A model generated the notes under the pieces. That model saw only the letters and a list, made by a program, of their open reading frames with translations, was not told the DNA's origin and did no database searches. From UBA1672 sp050633325 (GTDB lineage Bacteria > Pseudomonadota > Alphaproteobacteria > Micavibrionales > Micavibrionaceae), in assembly GCA_050633325.1 (NCBI GenBank), contig JBOEGH010000007.1, positions 62,001-126,000 on the forward strand: a stretch of 64,000 bases of DNA, written 5' to 3'. Shown here one piece after another: positions 16,899-26,022 of the stretch; position 1 is the first letter of the stretch, and the number at the start of each line of letters is the position of its first letter. Both the position numbers and the translations under genes were made by a program.

Positions 16899-17843
16899 CT
16901 AGTCGTCTTTATTTTTGTTGTCTGGTATTTCACGTATATGTATACGCTTTACACGGCGTGGGTCTGCCTCAATGATTTCAAATATCATACCGCTTTTATG
17001 TGTTATCACTTCTCCTCTGGCTGGTACACGCTCTGCCAAAAAGAAAATTAGCCCTCCTAAAGTATCGTTTTCTTGACGCTCTTCATCGCTAAGGATATTA
17101 CCAAATATTTCTTCGAACTCCTCCAGATCAACGCGCGCATCTGCAGTGACTGTGCCGTCTGTATCCACAACTATCTCAGTGTGATCGTCTGGGTCGTGCT
17201 CATCATCAATTTCGCCTACGATGGATTCTATAACATCACCAATTGTTACTAACCCATCAATACCGCCAAACTCATCCACGACTAAAACCATATGTTTTCG
17301 TGTTATACGCATTTGCAATAAAAGGTCTAACATTTTAATTGATGGCGATACTATCGGAACATTACGTACTAGATTCTGAACATCAATATCTTCTTCGCGT
17401 GATATTGAAGCCATTATGTCCTTAACATGAATTGATCCGATAACATTATCTAAAGTGTCCATATAAACGGGAAGTCGACTATATTGGCGTTCAGATAGTA
17501 AGGCAAACAGGTCCTCTTTTGATATGTCATGATTTATCGCAATTATATCTGCGCGTGGTATCATAATATCTGCCGCGCATTTATCGCGCAGTTCAAGAAC
17601 ATTTGCGATCAATGTTTTCTCATGCACTGACATTGATGTTTCTACAGCATCCGCAGATTCATCTTCTATATATTCTTCTATAGTTTCACGTAAAGTTGGA
17701 TCCTGTGCGGGCTTAATCATGTTTTTAACAAAAGATATAATCCCCGAAGCAGGGGACATGTCACCATCAACACCACCTTCATGCTTATTATGCGTAGGTG
17801 ATGATGCTATTTCTTCTTCGTTCTTTTTAATAACTTTTAACAT
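16899..17843 (-). CDS. corC: CorC/HlyC-type CBS-pair protein
   Basis: A 314-residue soluble member of the CorC family: two CBS domains (about residues 85-205; ADIMIPRADIIAI, then VVDEFGGIDGLVTIGDVIESIVGEI) and a C-terminal CorC_HlyC transporter-associated domain (about 225-300; VDLEEFEEIFG, ETLGG-like NDTLGGLIFF). Such proteins are linked to Mg2+/Co2+ efflux or membrane integrity, but no membrane segment is present, so a regulatory role is likely. I chose ATG 17843; the frame also allows TTG at 17849. The neighbours ybeY and lnt are standard for the class. Confidence 0.9.
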   Translation of the reverse strand: MLKVIKKNEEEIASSPTHNKHEGGVDGDMSPASGIISFVKNMIKPAQDPTLRETIEEYIEDESADAVETSMSVHEKTLIANVLELRDKCAADIMIPRADIIAINHDISKEDLFALLSERQYSRLPVYMDTLDNVIGSIHVKDIMASISREEDIDVQNLVRNVPIVSPSIKMLDLLLQMRITRKHMVLVVDEFGGIDGLVTIGDVIESIVGEIDDEHDPDDHTEIVVDTDGTVTADARVDLEEFEEIFGNILSDEERQENDTLGGLIFFLAERVPARGEVITHKSGMIFEIIEADPRRVKRIHIREIPDNKNKDD

Positions 17844-17871
17844 GATCAATATTTTCTATTCTGACATAAAC

Positions 17872-18363
17872 TTATTTGATTTCATATGGGTTTTTTATAT
17901 CCATAGAATTTAAAATTTCAACTTCTAAAGACTCCATTACTCTCGCACTCTCGTCACATTGGTGATCATAGTGAAGCAAATGCAAGCATCCATGTACAAG
18001 CATGTGTGTGTAATGATCCGACACAGATTTATTCTGATGATTGGCTTCTGCGCATATAGTCTCATAAGCGATTATTATGTCACCAAGATTTATAAAAGGA
18101 ATAGATATGCTGGAATCATCGTTATCTTCGGTTTGAGGAAATGATAAGACATTTGTAGGCTTATCTTTATCACGATATGTTTTATTTAGATTTTGAACCA
18201 ACTCATCATCAGCCAATACAACGCTTACCTCCAACTCTTGATTTGAATAGGAGGAATGACCCAATACTTTTGTTATGGCGATATTTGTTAACTCTTCAAT
18301 TTCGGAAATAACTGAAAGCCAACGATCATCCTCAACGGTAATATCTATTTCAAAAAGGGACAT
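17872..18363 (-). CDS. ybeY: Endoribonuclease YbeY
   Basis: YbeY is a single-strand-specific, zinc-dependent RNase needed for 16S rRNA 3' end maturation and ribosome quality control. The 163-residue protein carries the metal-binding signature HGCLHLLHYDH at about residues 127-137 (H-G-x-L-H-L-x-x-Y-D-H) and the conserved LNKTYRDKDKPTNVLSFP block about residues 58-75. It is 3 bases after phoH, the usual partner, and followed by corC. The family usually has Gly in the motif where this protein has His (LLHYDH), a small deviation. Confidence 0.94.
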   Translation of the reverse strand: MSLFEIDITVEDDRWLSVISEIEELTNIAITKVLGHSSYSNQELEVSVVLADDELVQNLNKTYRDKDKPTNVLSFPQTEDNDDSSISIPFINLGDIIIAYETICAEANHQNKSVSDHYTHMLVHGCLHLLHYDHQCDESARVMESLEVEILNSMDIKNPYEIK

Positions 18364-18366
18364 GAT

Positions 18367-19320
18367 TTATTTGTTGTGGCCTTCATATGCTTTTATTATT
18401 TTTCGAACCAGATTATGACGAATAACATCTTCACCGGCAAAAGTAACAAAACCTATATCCTTAACATCACCAAGGATATCTATTGCCTCTGTTAAACCGG
18501 ATTTAATGTGGCCGGGAAGGTCGGTTTGCGTCGCGTCACCGGTAATAACCATATGTGATGCTTCTCCCATTCGGGTTAAAAACATCTTCATCTGTGCGCA
18601 AGTTGTATTTTGCGCTTCATCAAGAATAACGAAAGAATGTGCAAGCGTGCGTCCACGCATAAATGCAAGTGGTGCAATTTCTATCTCTCTTGCCTCTATT
18701 TTTTTAAGAAGAAAATCCCATGGCAACATATCTTGTAAAGCGTCATATATTGGCCGCATATACGGATCAACCTTTTCCTTCATATCTCCCGGCAGAAAGC
18801 CTAAGTTCTCACCAGCCTCGACAGCGGGGCGCGTAAATATCAGACGTTCAACCTTTCCCTGTAAATACATATCAACCCCCGCAGCAACGGCAAGATATGT
18901 CTTACCGGTTCCGGCAGGGCCAAGGCCAAATACCATGTCATTTTTATTTATAAGTTTTAGATATTTCTCTTGGTTTGGTGATCTTGGAACAATTGTTTTG
19001 TTTTTGGTCTTTATAACAACGGAGCTTTTATTATCTGCCTTTTTGCTTTTTGAAGTTTTTTTGAAACGAAGTTCCGCATCAATATCAGCATGAGTGATGT
19101 TAAGCAGCTCTTCTTTTTCCAAGCGCTTGTCTAAAGACAGAAGTACAGTTTTAGCCTTGTTAGTGGCATCCTTTGAACCACTCATCCGAAGAAGATTACC
19201 TCGATCGGAAATGTGAATATCCAGCTTTTTTTCCAGATAAGATAAGTGCTCGTTATACTCACCAAACAACAGGGATATTCTATTGTTATCAGGAAATTCT
19301 AATATTATTTCTTTGGTCAA
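18367..19320 (-). CDS. PhoH-family ATPase (PhoH/YbeZ)
   Basis: A 317-residue PhoH-like protein of the YbeZ type, which in other bacteria interacts with YbeY in rRNA processing. An N-terminal KH-like region (residues 1-110) is followed by the ATPase domain with NDMVFGLGPAGTGKTYLA (Walker A near residue 140), TRPAVEAGENLGFLPGDM, and FVILDEAQNTTCAQMKMFLTR-type Walker B near residue 235. ATP-dependent helicase-like action is inferred from the family. It lies between miaB and ybeY, the normal order in alphaproteobacteria. Confidence 0.92.
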   Translation of the reverse strand: MTKEIILEFPDNNRISLLFGEYNEHLSYLEKKLDIHISDRGNLLRMSGSKDATNKAKTVLLSLDKRLEKEELLNITHADIDAELRFKKTSKSKKADNKSSVVIKTKNKTIVPRSPNQEKYLKLINKNDMVFGLGPAGTGKTYLAVAAGVDMYLQGKVERLIFTRPAVEAGENLGFLPGDMKEKVDPYMRPIYDALQDMLPWDFLLKKIEAREIEIAPLAFMRGRTLAHSFVILDEAQNTTCAQMKMFLTRMGEASHMVITGDATQTDLPGHIKSGLTEAIDILGDVKDIGFVTFAGEDVIRHNLVRKIIKAYEGHNK

Positions 19321-19407
19321 ATTATGTTTTCACCTCAATAATTGTAAGTGCCTTTATTATAACACAAAACCGTAAAAATTTGTATTAATTTAGGTTTATG
19401 CTATGGC

Positions 19408-20769
19408 TTAGGCTGCCTCATCATCGATGATGTCGATATTACCTGTAAGAGAATTATCAAAGGCCTCGGTAATATTAACATCAACAATACTACCGATAAG
19501 GCGATCGTTACCGTTAACATATACAGATTGAGAGTAGGGGCTACGCCCTGTTATTTGTCCGTCTTTCTTGCCTTTTCTATCAAATAGAACTGGCATCGTT
19601 TTACCCTCACAAGTTTTGTTGAACGTGGTCTGCTGCTCATTTATTAATGCCTGAAAACGCTGTAAACGCTCTGATGCAATATGATCTGGTACTAATGCGG
19701 CTTGGATACTTGCCGCCGGTGTTCCGGGACGTGCGCTATATTTAAATGAATAACAAGAAACATACCCTGTATCACGAGCAAGTTGCATACTGTCTTCAAA
19801 ATCTTGTTCTGTCTCACCAGGGAAGCCGATAATGTAATCCGAACTAAAGGCAATGTCAGGACGACTTTTACGTAGTTTAGCAATAACATCGCGGTAAACA
19901 TCTGCTTTATGCTTTCGGTTCATTGCTTCTAATATTCTGTCAGAGCCACTTTGAACAGGCAGATGCAAGAAAGGCATTAATTTTTGCACTTCTCCATGTA
20001 CTGCAATCAATTCATCATCCATATCACGTGGGTGAGAGGTGCTGTATCTTATGCGCTCCAAACCATTTATTTCTGATATTTTGCTGATTAAGCTTGCTAG
20101 ATTCGATGTCCCGCCATTTTTTGTATCACCATGATATGCGTTAACATTCTGGCCAAGTAACATGATTTCAAGCGCCCCTTGATCAACCAGCCTATGTGCC
20201 TCTTCAATAACATCTTGTTCACTTCGGGAATATTCTCCCCCGCGTGTATAGGGAACAACACAAAAAGTACAAAACTTGTCACAGCCTTCTTGAATAGAAA
20301 GGAAAGCAGATGCTCCCTCTATTGTGTGTTCGTCTGGAAGGTGATCGAATTTAGAAATTGTTGGGAATTCAGTATTTATAACACGATCTTCACCAGATGC
20401 CTTCAGAATCATTTCAGGTAATTCATGATAAGTTTGTGGCCCAAATACCATATCTACATATGGAGCGCGCTCTAATATAAAGTCACCTTCTGCCTGTGCA
20501 ACACAACCAGCAACGGCGATCAGCATTTTACCGCCTTTTTCCTCTTTCTGATCTTTATGTACACGCAGTCGACCAAGTTCTGAAAACACTTTGTCTGTTG
20601 CTTTTTCACGGATATGGCATGTATTTAGAATCATCATATCTGCATCAACCGGAGTATCCACAGCTTTATAGCCAAGCGAAGAGAGTATATCGCTCATACG
20701 GTTACTGTCATAGACATTCATCTGACAGCCCCATGTCTTAATAAACAGTTTCTTGTGTGTTTGCGTCAT
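19408..20769 (-). CDS. miaB: tRNA-2-methylthio-N6-dimethylallyladenosine synthase
   Basis: MiaB is a radical-SAM methylthiotransferase that adds the 2-methylthio group to i6A37 of tRNAs. The 453-residue protein has the N-terminal domain with cysteines in WGCQMN, LNTCHIRE and AGCVAQAE for the auxiliary cluster. The radical-SAM motif is GCDKFCTFCVVPYTRG about residues 163-178 (CxxxCxxC), and a C-terminal TRAM domain runs about 375-440. It carries two 4Fe-4S clusters, so it depends on the suf operon in this window. It is the first gene of the long leftward block; the 87-base gap to the divergent gene at 20857 must hold two promoters. Confidence 0.95.
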   Translation of the reverse strand: MTQTHKKLFIKTWGCQMNVYDSNRMSDILSSLGYKAVDTPVDADMMILNTCHIREKATDKVFSELGRLRVHKDQKEEKGGKMLIAVAGCVAQAEGDFILERAPYVDMVFGPQTYHELPEMILKASGEDRVINTEFPTISKFDHLPDEHTIEGASAFLSIQEGCDKFCTFCVVPYTRGGEYSRSEQDVIEEAHRLVDQGALEIMLLGQNVNAYHGDTKNGGTSNLASLISKISEINGLERIRYSTSHPRDMDDELIAVHGEVQKLMPFLHLPVQSGSDRILEAMNRKHKADVYRDVIAKLRKSRPDIAFSSDYIIGFPGETEQDFEDSMQLARDTGYVSCYSFKYSARPGTPAASIQAALVPDHIASERLQRFQALINEQQTTFNKTCEGKTMPVLFDRKGKKDGQITGRSPYSQSVYVNGNDRLIGSIVDVNITEAFDNSLTGNIDIIDDEAA

Positions 20770-20856
20770 GATATATTACACTTATCTTTTATATTCTGTA
20801 TTTAGTATCTGTGTCATAAACCATATAAACATATTGTAAATCAAGAGTTATACCTC

Positions 20857-21804
20857 ATGAAAAGAACAGTTTTAGCACTTCAGCCTCTACTTAATTGCGA
20901 AATGGAAACGTTAGAGCATAAGTTTAATGTTATTAAACTATGGGAAAGCACAAAACCAGACAGCGTTATATTAGATAACTCAACTGATATTACCGCTATA
21001 TTATCCACATATAACGGTAGCGGCGTAAGTAAACGCCTGATGGAAGCGTTACCAAATCTGGAGATAATTGCTCAATTCGGGGTTGGATACGACAATATAG
21101 ATTTAGTCGCTGCAAAAGATAGGGGGATTGTTGTTACCAATACTCCTGATGTTTTAACCGATGATACTGCCGATGTTGCGTTGTTTCTTATGCTTAATGT
21201 TGCGAGAAGAGCCGTTGAGGCAGATATGTTTGTACGTGTCGGACGTTGGCATTCAGGTGCTATGCCGTTGAGCACTTCAATTTCAGGCAAGACTGTTGGC
21301 ATTGTGGGGCTGGGGAATATAGGTAAAGCAATTGCACAACGTGCCGCGGCTTTTAATACAAAAATTATATATAATTCACGAAGTCAAAAAGATGTTCCAT
21401 ATACATATTACAAAGACCTAAAGGAAATGGCAGAGGCATCTGATTTTTTAATATTGGCATGTGCAGGTGGTGAGGAAACAAAAAATATCATTAATCATGA
21501 AATACTAGATGCACTTGGTAAAAATGGTTACTTGATCAATATTGCACGTGGCAGCGTTGTAAATGAAGAGGATCTTTTAATTGCACTTCGCAATAAATCA
21601 ATTGCAGGGGCGGGGCTTGATGTATATTCAAACGAGCCGAATGTGCCTGACGAAATGATTAAAATGGATAATGTTGTATTATCTCCACATGTTGGATCTG
21701 CAACGGTTGAAACAAGATCAAAAATGGGGCAGCTTGTGATCGATAATTTTACGGCTCATTTTGAAGGGCAACCATTATTAACACCCGTTAAATTAGCTAG
21801 TTAA
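20857..21804 (+). CDS. D-isomer-specific 2-hydroxyacid dehydrogenase
   Basis: A 315-residue NAD(P)-dependent dehydrogenase of the glyoxylate/hydroxypyruvate reductase type. The catalytic domain starts the protein; the nucleotide-binding domain has VGIVGLGNIGKAIAQRAAAF at about residues 147-166 and the catalytic residues in NIARGSVVNEEDL (Arg near 234), the Glu in AGLDVYSNEPNVP, and the His in LSPHVGSATVETR (near 282). The exact substrate cannot be told; glyoxylate or hydroxypyruvate is likely from similarity to family members. It is divergent from miaB and followed within 20 bases by a secreted small protein. Confidence 0.9.
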   Translation: MKRTVLALQPLLNCEMETLEHKFNVIKLWESTKPDSVILDNSTDITAILSTYNGSGVSKRLMEALPNLEIIAQFGVGYDNIDLVAAKDRGIVVTNTPDVLTDDTADVALFLMLNVARRAVEADMFVRVGRWHSGAMPLSTSISGKTVGIVGLGNIGKAIAQRAAAFNTKIIYNSRSQKDVPYTYYKDLKEMAEASDFLILACAGGEETKNIINHEILDALGKNGYLINIARGSVVNEEDLLIALRNKSIAGAGLDVYSNEPNVPDEMIKMDNVVLSPHVGSATVETRSKMGQLVIDNFTAHFEGQPLLTPVKLAS

Positions 21805-21823
21805 TTTGAGGATAAAAACAGTA

Positions 21824-22300
21824 ATGAGATTTATACTAACTGTACTACTGAGTATCACCTTTTCAAACTCTGCAATTGCAGCCGGATGCTATAGCCCACG
21901 TGAAGCAGAAGCAGAACAAGGTATAAGAATTCACAGCGAACTTATGGTTATTGGGCTTAATTGTGCGCATATGGCCGATGCAAATGGCAACAATCTGTAT
22001 ATGGAGCACAAAAAATTTACTGCCAAGCATGAAGATTTATTCGCTAAATACGAAAAAATACTCATGGAATATATGCAGAAAAACGGAACTAATAATGCTG
22101 AAAAAAGCATGCACAAACTGCGCACTGACTTTGCAAACAAAATATCAAATGATGCCGCGGTTATGCGCCCTGATATATTTTGCAGAACATTTTCTTCACG
22201 TATTGAAAAAGCAACAAAGATGGATCGTACAACACTTCGTAAATGGGCGGCTACTCCATATGTAGAACATCCGGTTTCTAAACCACTTTGTGAGGGATAA
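21824..22300 (+). CDS. Secreted protein of unknown function
   Basis: About 158 residues with a clear signal peptide (a hydrophobic stretch MRFILTVLLSITFSNS, then AIA-AGCYS). The mature part is helical and charged with three Cys in all (CYSPREAEAEQ, LNCAHMA, IFCRTFSS) plus a final CEG. Four cysteines in a periplasmic protein suggest two disulfides. I do not recognise the family. I chose ATG 21824; a TTG at 21806 would put an untypical stretch ahead of the signal peptide. GAGG lies 12-16 bases upstream, slightly far. It is probably co-transcribed with the dehydrogenase. Confidence 0.65.
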   Translation: MRFILTVLLSITFSNSAIAAGCYSPREAEAEQGIRIHSELMVIGLNCAHMADANGNNLYMEHKKFTAKHEDLFAKYEKILMEYMQKNGTNNAEKSMHKLRTDFANKISNDAAVMRPDIFCRTFSSRIEKATKMDRTTLRKWAATPYVEHPVSKPLCEG

Positions 22301-22417
22301 CCGAATACGGATATAATTAATCTGGATAAGTTACTGTTTTTTATAACAATATCTTTAAATCATATCATTTAAACATTAACCTTGTCTTAGATATATTCTA
22401 GATGAGGTAAGTATTTT

Positions 22418-23866
22418 ATGAGCATAGATACTCAAATTGACGCGTTTTTTGAACCAATTGGAAAAGCTTCCTCATCTATTATTTTTTATTCCGTTCCCCT
22501 TATGGAAGGCGTTGAAGTAAAACTTATTCTTGTCTGGCTGGCTCTTGCAGCCGTTTTTTTTACCCTTTATCTAGGCTTTATTAACATACGATTTTTCGGC
22601 CGCGCAGTTAAACTTTTGTTTGGCGAGGGGATGCAAAAATCCGACAATGGAGAGATAACTCAATTTCAGGCGCTAATGGCTTCACTGTCAGGGACGGTAG
22701 GATTAGGTAATATCAGTGGAGTTGCAATTGCAATATCTGTTGGCGGACCTGGGGCGGTGTTTTGGATGACCGTTATGGGATTTTTAGGTATGTCATCAAA
22801 ATTTGCTGAGGTTATGCTGGGTGTAAAATATCGTATTCACCCAGATGAAAACAATCCGCAAAGGGTTTCCGGTGGCCCTATGTATTATTTAAAGGAAGGC
22901 TTCTCTCGTAAAGGACTACCAAGTATAGGTAAATTTATGGCTGGTATGTTTGCTGTTTTTTGCATTATTGGTGCAATTGGTGGCGGTAATATGTATCAAG
23001 CTAATCAGGCGTTTGAACAAGTGTTAGTCGCGACAACACCAGATGGTGGTGCAAGCTTTCTCGTCGGATATGGTTGGGCAGCAGGACTTGTTTTGTCATT
23101 ATTAGTGGGTGCGGTCATTCTGGGAGGCTTAAAATCTATTGCCAGTGTTGCTTCTAAATTAGTGCCTGCAATGGCATTATTATACCTAATGGCAGGTTTG
23201 GTTGTAATTTTTATAAATATTGACCAACTACCATCTGCATTTGGGGTGATAATAAAAACAGCATTTTCAATGGAGGCGGGTATTGGCGGCTTGTTAGGTG
23301 GGATACTTATTGGTGTACAACGCGCGGCATTCTCAAATGAGGCTGCATTGGGATCTGCATCAATTGTCCAATCAACAACAAAAACCGACGGACCTGTGGG
23401 TACAGGTATTGTTGCTATGCTTGGTCCGTTTATAGATACCATTGTTATTTGTAATGTTACTGCATTGGTAATTGTTATAACCGGTGTATATACGCAAACA
23501 GATGGAAGTATAGCAGGAGTCGCTTTGACCTCTATGGCGTTTGAAAGTGTAATACCAAGCTTTAAATATGCACTGACCGGTGCTGTTTTACTTTTTGCAT
23601 ACTCGACAATGATTAGCTGGTATTACTGTGGTGCGGTATGTTTTCGTTATCTTTTTGGAGAAAATGATAAGATTGAAAACCTTTTCAAAGTATTCTTTTG
23701 TTCATGCATAGTTGTTGGCGCGTCTGCAAAGCTTGGTAACTTAATTGATTTTGCTGATGCTGCGATGATGTCTATGGCGATACCAAATGTAATTGCACTT
23801 TATATATTTGCCCCAGAAATAAAAAAAGATGTGAAAGAATACGTGCAAGCTCTTAAAAAATCATAA
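22418..23866 (+). CDS. Alanine/glycine:cation symporter (AGCS family)
   Basis: A 482-residue inner-membrane carrier with about ten membrane segments, expected to import alanine or glycine with Na+. Typical AGCS motifs are present: FQALMASLSGTVGLGNISGVA around residues 85-105, where family members bind substrate and Na+, GGPMYYLKEG about 150, and AFSNEAALGSASI about 305. The Na+ gradient it would use can be made by the Na+-NQR encoded at 34.7-40.5 kb, a plausible link. The upstream 117 bases show no glycine riboswitch pattern. The last segment is followed by a short basic cytoplasmic tail. Confidence 0.92.
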   Translation: MSIDTQIDAFFEPIGKASSSIIFYSVPLMEGVEVKLILVWLALAAVFFTLYLGFINIRFFGRAVKLLFGEGMQKSDNGEITQFQALMASLSGTVGLGNISGVAIAISVGGPGAVFWMTVMGFLGMSSKFAEVMLGVKYRIHPDENNPQRVSGGPMYYLKEGFSRKGLPSIGKFMAGMFAVFCIIGAIGGGNMYQANQAFEQVLVATTPDGGASFLVGYGWAAGLVLSLLVGAVILGGLKSIASVASKLVPAMALLYLMAGLVVIFINIDQLPSAFGVIIKTAFSMEAGIGGLLGGILIGVQRAAFSNEAALGSASIVQSTTKTDGPVGTGIVAMLGPFIDTIVICNVTALVIVITGVYTQTDGSIAGVALTSMAFESVIPSFKYALTGAVLLFAYSTMISWYYCGAVCFRYLFGENDKIENLFKVFFCSCIVVGASAKLGNLIDFADAAMMSMAIPNVIALYIFAPEIKKDVKEYVQALKKS

Positions 23867-23966
23867 TAATTTACCTTTTGTAAAACTCTATTGATTAGAC
23901 TGCACCTTACAAGCATAATGCACGTACAAATATCTATGTGTGCAACAATATTTTAAGAGGTATAAA

Positions 23967-24914
23967 GTGAGTGGGCCAAGTAAAATTGTTAATACAAAAT
24001 TCTGTGAAGGTATTTCAGATATATCAGACAGTTATTCAGGATTCCTAATTGATCAATGGGGAGTTTTGCATGATGGAGTCAAAGCATATGACGGTGTAAT
24101 TGACTGCTTAAAACAATTAAAAGAACGCCAAAAGCATGTAATAATCCTTTCCAATTCAGGCAAAAGAGCCAAGGATAACGCGGATCGTTTAAGTGATCTT
24201 GGTATCACGTCTGAGCTGTATGACCAGATCATTACCTCTGGTGAAGTTACGTGGCAAGGTTTAGACAAGCAGGATGAAGGCTATTTTAAAAATATAGGTA
24301 AAAAATGCATTGTTATAAGCAGGGGCGGCGATCGATCAATTGTTAACTCTTTAGATGTTGAAGTGGTTGATGAACCCAAAGATGCTGACTTTTTAATCAT
24401 CAGCGGTACGGACGCACCTGATAAAACATTAGAAGATTATGAGCCTCTATTAAAAGAATCGGCGAGATATAACCTGAAGGCAGTCTGCGCAAACCCTGAC
24501 AGTCTGGGTATTATGGGTGGTCGTAACATTATGGGGCCTGGCACTTTGGCCGCCAGATACAAAGATTTTGGTGGAATAGTAGAATATATAGGGAAACCTC
24601 ATAAATTTATTTTCCAGCACTGCATGAAAATTCTACAGGAAAATAATATTTACCCCGGTCAGACTGTTATGATAGGTGACACGATGGCACATGATATTTT
24701 AGGTGGTTCGCTTGTAAATATTGATACTTGCCTAATAACACGTGGTATACATAACTCTGTATTTGCACACTGCAAAGAACCAGCAGAAATTGATCAAGCG
24801 CTAGACATACTTGTACGTCAATATAACAACGTACGACCCAAATATTTGGTAAGTGATTTAAATTGGGGTAAAGCATTGCCAGATAGAAAACACAGAAAGC
24901 GTGTTGCTAAATAA
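23967..24914 (+). CDS. HAD-superfamily class IIA hydrolase (TIGR01459-like)
   Basis: A 315-residue NagD-like HAD phosphatase of the type widespread in alphaproteobacteria. Motif I is FLIDQWGVLHDG (residues about 19-30; the usual DxD reads DQW here, typical of this subfamily), motif II is ILSNSGKRAKDNADRL, and motif IV is VMIGDTMAHDILGG near residue 235. Substrate unknown. I chose GTG 23967 because AAGAGG lies 6 bases upstream; the frame is open nine codons further. The last 30 residues are basic. It is convergent with the patatin gene. Confidence 0.85.
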   Translation: MSGPSKIVNTKFCEGISDISDSYSGFLIDQWGVLHDGVKAYDGVIDCLKQLKERQKHVIILSNSGKRAKDNADRLSDLGITSELYDQIITSGEVTWQGLDKQDEGYFKNIGKKCIVISRGGDRSIVNSLDVEVVDEPKDADFLIISGTDAPDKTLEDYEPLLKESARYNLKAVCANPDSLGIMGGRNIMGPGTLAARYKDFGGIVEYIGKPHKFIFQHCMKILQENNIYPGQTVMIGDTMAHDILGGSLVNIDTCLITRGIHNSVFAHCKEPAEIDQALDILVRQYNNVRPKYLVSDLNWGKALPDRKHRKRVAK

Positions 24915-24958
24915 TTACCTGTTTATTTCTGAAAAATTAAATATCTGGAATTAATGAA

Positions 24959-25942
24959 TTATATTTTATTTATTGATTCCAGATATGCTTCACTAACATC
25001 TGACTTTAACAAAACACTCATTGCAGCCTTTATTTCAGGAATTGCTTTTTCTGCGGCTTCCTCACCCAATTCAATTAACTCTTGGCATTTTTCAAATTCC
25101 AATAATCCTATGTGACCGACTGGTGGTTTAATATGAATATCCGGTGGTTCACCCGCCAATCTTGAGCGTGTTAGACGATCTTGTAAAATACCAAGTCCAG
25201 ATACCATAACCCCAAATAAACTAGGATCATTATTCTCTCGTCTAAACAACCTTCTGGACAATGAAGAGCTTTTAAACTTCTTTTGCTCTTCAGGTGGTAC
25301 ATCTTTATTATCAAATATATCAAATCCAGCCACAGTTTGATAACCATCACCGGGTTTTGCCGCCTTTCCAATAAGGTCTGTGTTCAAATCAATGGCAATA
25401 GTCATTCTTGCGCCCATGGCCTGACATGGGGAAATAGGGCATGGATTAACCAATGCACCATCAACCAAATTACGTTCATCCATATTAACAGGAGGGAATA
25501 TACCCGGAAGTGCAAATGATGCAGTCATAGCATCCATTATATCACCGCGCCTTAACCATACTTCATGGCCTGTAAGAAGATCTGTTGCAATTGCTACATA
25601 TGAGTGCGGAAGATCCTCTATCACCATTCCGTCAAAATGTTGCTGTAAAGTATCTCTTAGGCGTTTACCACCAACTAAACCTGCACTTCGGACGCGAAAA
25701 TCAAGATAAGATAAGATCTTAAAGCGGTTTAATGATCGCCCCCATTCCTCAAGATCATCAAGCTTGCCGGCAAGGTAACACCCCCCGACAACTGCTCCTA
25801 TCGATGTTCCTGCAATTATTGTAGGATATATATCATGACGATTAAGAGCTCTCAAAACACCTATATGTGCGAAACCTCTTGCCATTCCACCGCCTAAAGC
25901 CAGACCTAAACCACTTTGACCATTCTCAATACTAAAAGTCAT
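24959..25942 (-). CDS. Patatin-like phospholipase
   Basis: A 327-residue bacterial patatin-like protein of the RssA/YlbK type. The oxyanion region is LALGGGMARGFAHIGVLRAL (about residues 14-33), the nucleophile is Ser47 in AGTSIGAVVGG (G-x-S-x-G), and the catalytic Asp is in DGALVNP near residue 162. It should hydrolyse acyl esters of membrane phospholipids. No signal peptide is visible, so it probably acts from the cytoplasmic side. The C-terminal 100 residues (KPPVGHIGLLEFEKCQELI) match the extension found in this subgroup. Confidence 0.9.
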   Translation of the reverse strand: MTFSIENGQSGLGLALGGGMARGFAHIGVLRALNRHDIYPTIIAGTSIGAVVGGCYLAGKLDDLEEWGRSLNRFKILSYLDFRVRSAGLVGGKRLRDTLQQHFDGMVIEDLPHSYVAIATDLLTGHEVWLRRGDIMDAMTASFALPGIFPPVNMDERNLVDGALVNPCPISPCQAMGARMTIAIDLNTDLIGKAAKPGDGYQTVAGFDIFDNKDVPPEEQKKFKSSSLSRRLFRRENNDPSLFGVMVSGLGILQDRLTRSRLAGEPPDIHIKPPVGHIGLLEFEKCQELIELGEEAAEKAIPEIKAAMSVLLKSDVSEAYLESINKI

Positions 25943-26022
25943 ATATTCCCTATAATCAGTTTAATCTTTAACATTATTAATTTTTACATTATAACACACA
26001 GACCTTAACAGAAGATATATTG

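Noticed and set aside
22301..22417. Possible glycine riboswitch before the AGCS symporter
   Set aside because: No GGAGAG-type tandem aptamer core is visible in the 117 bases; they are AT-rich with no obvious stem set.
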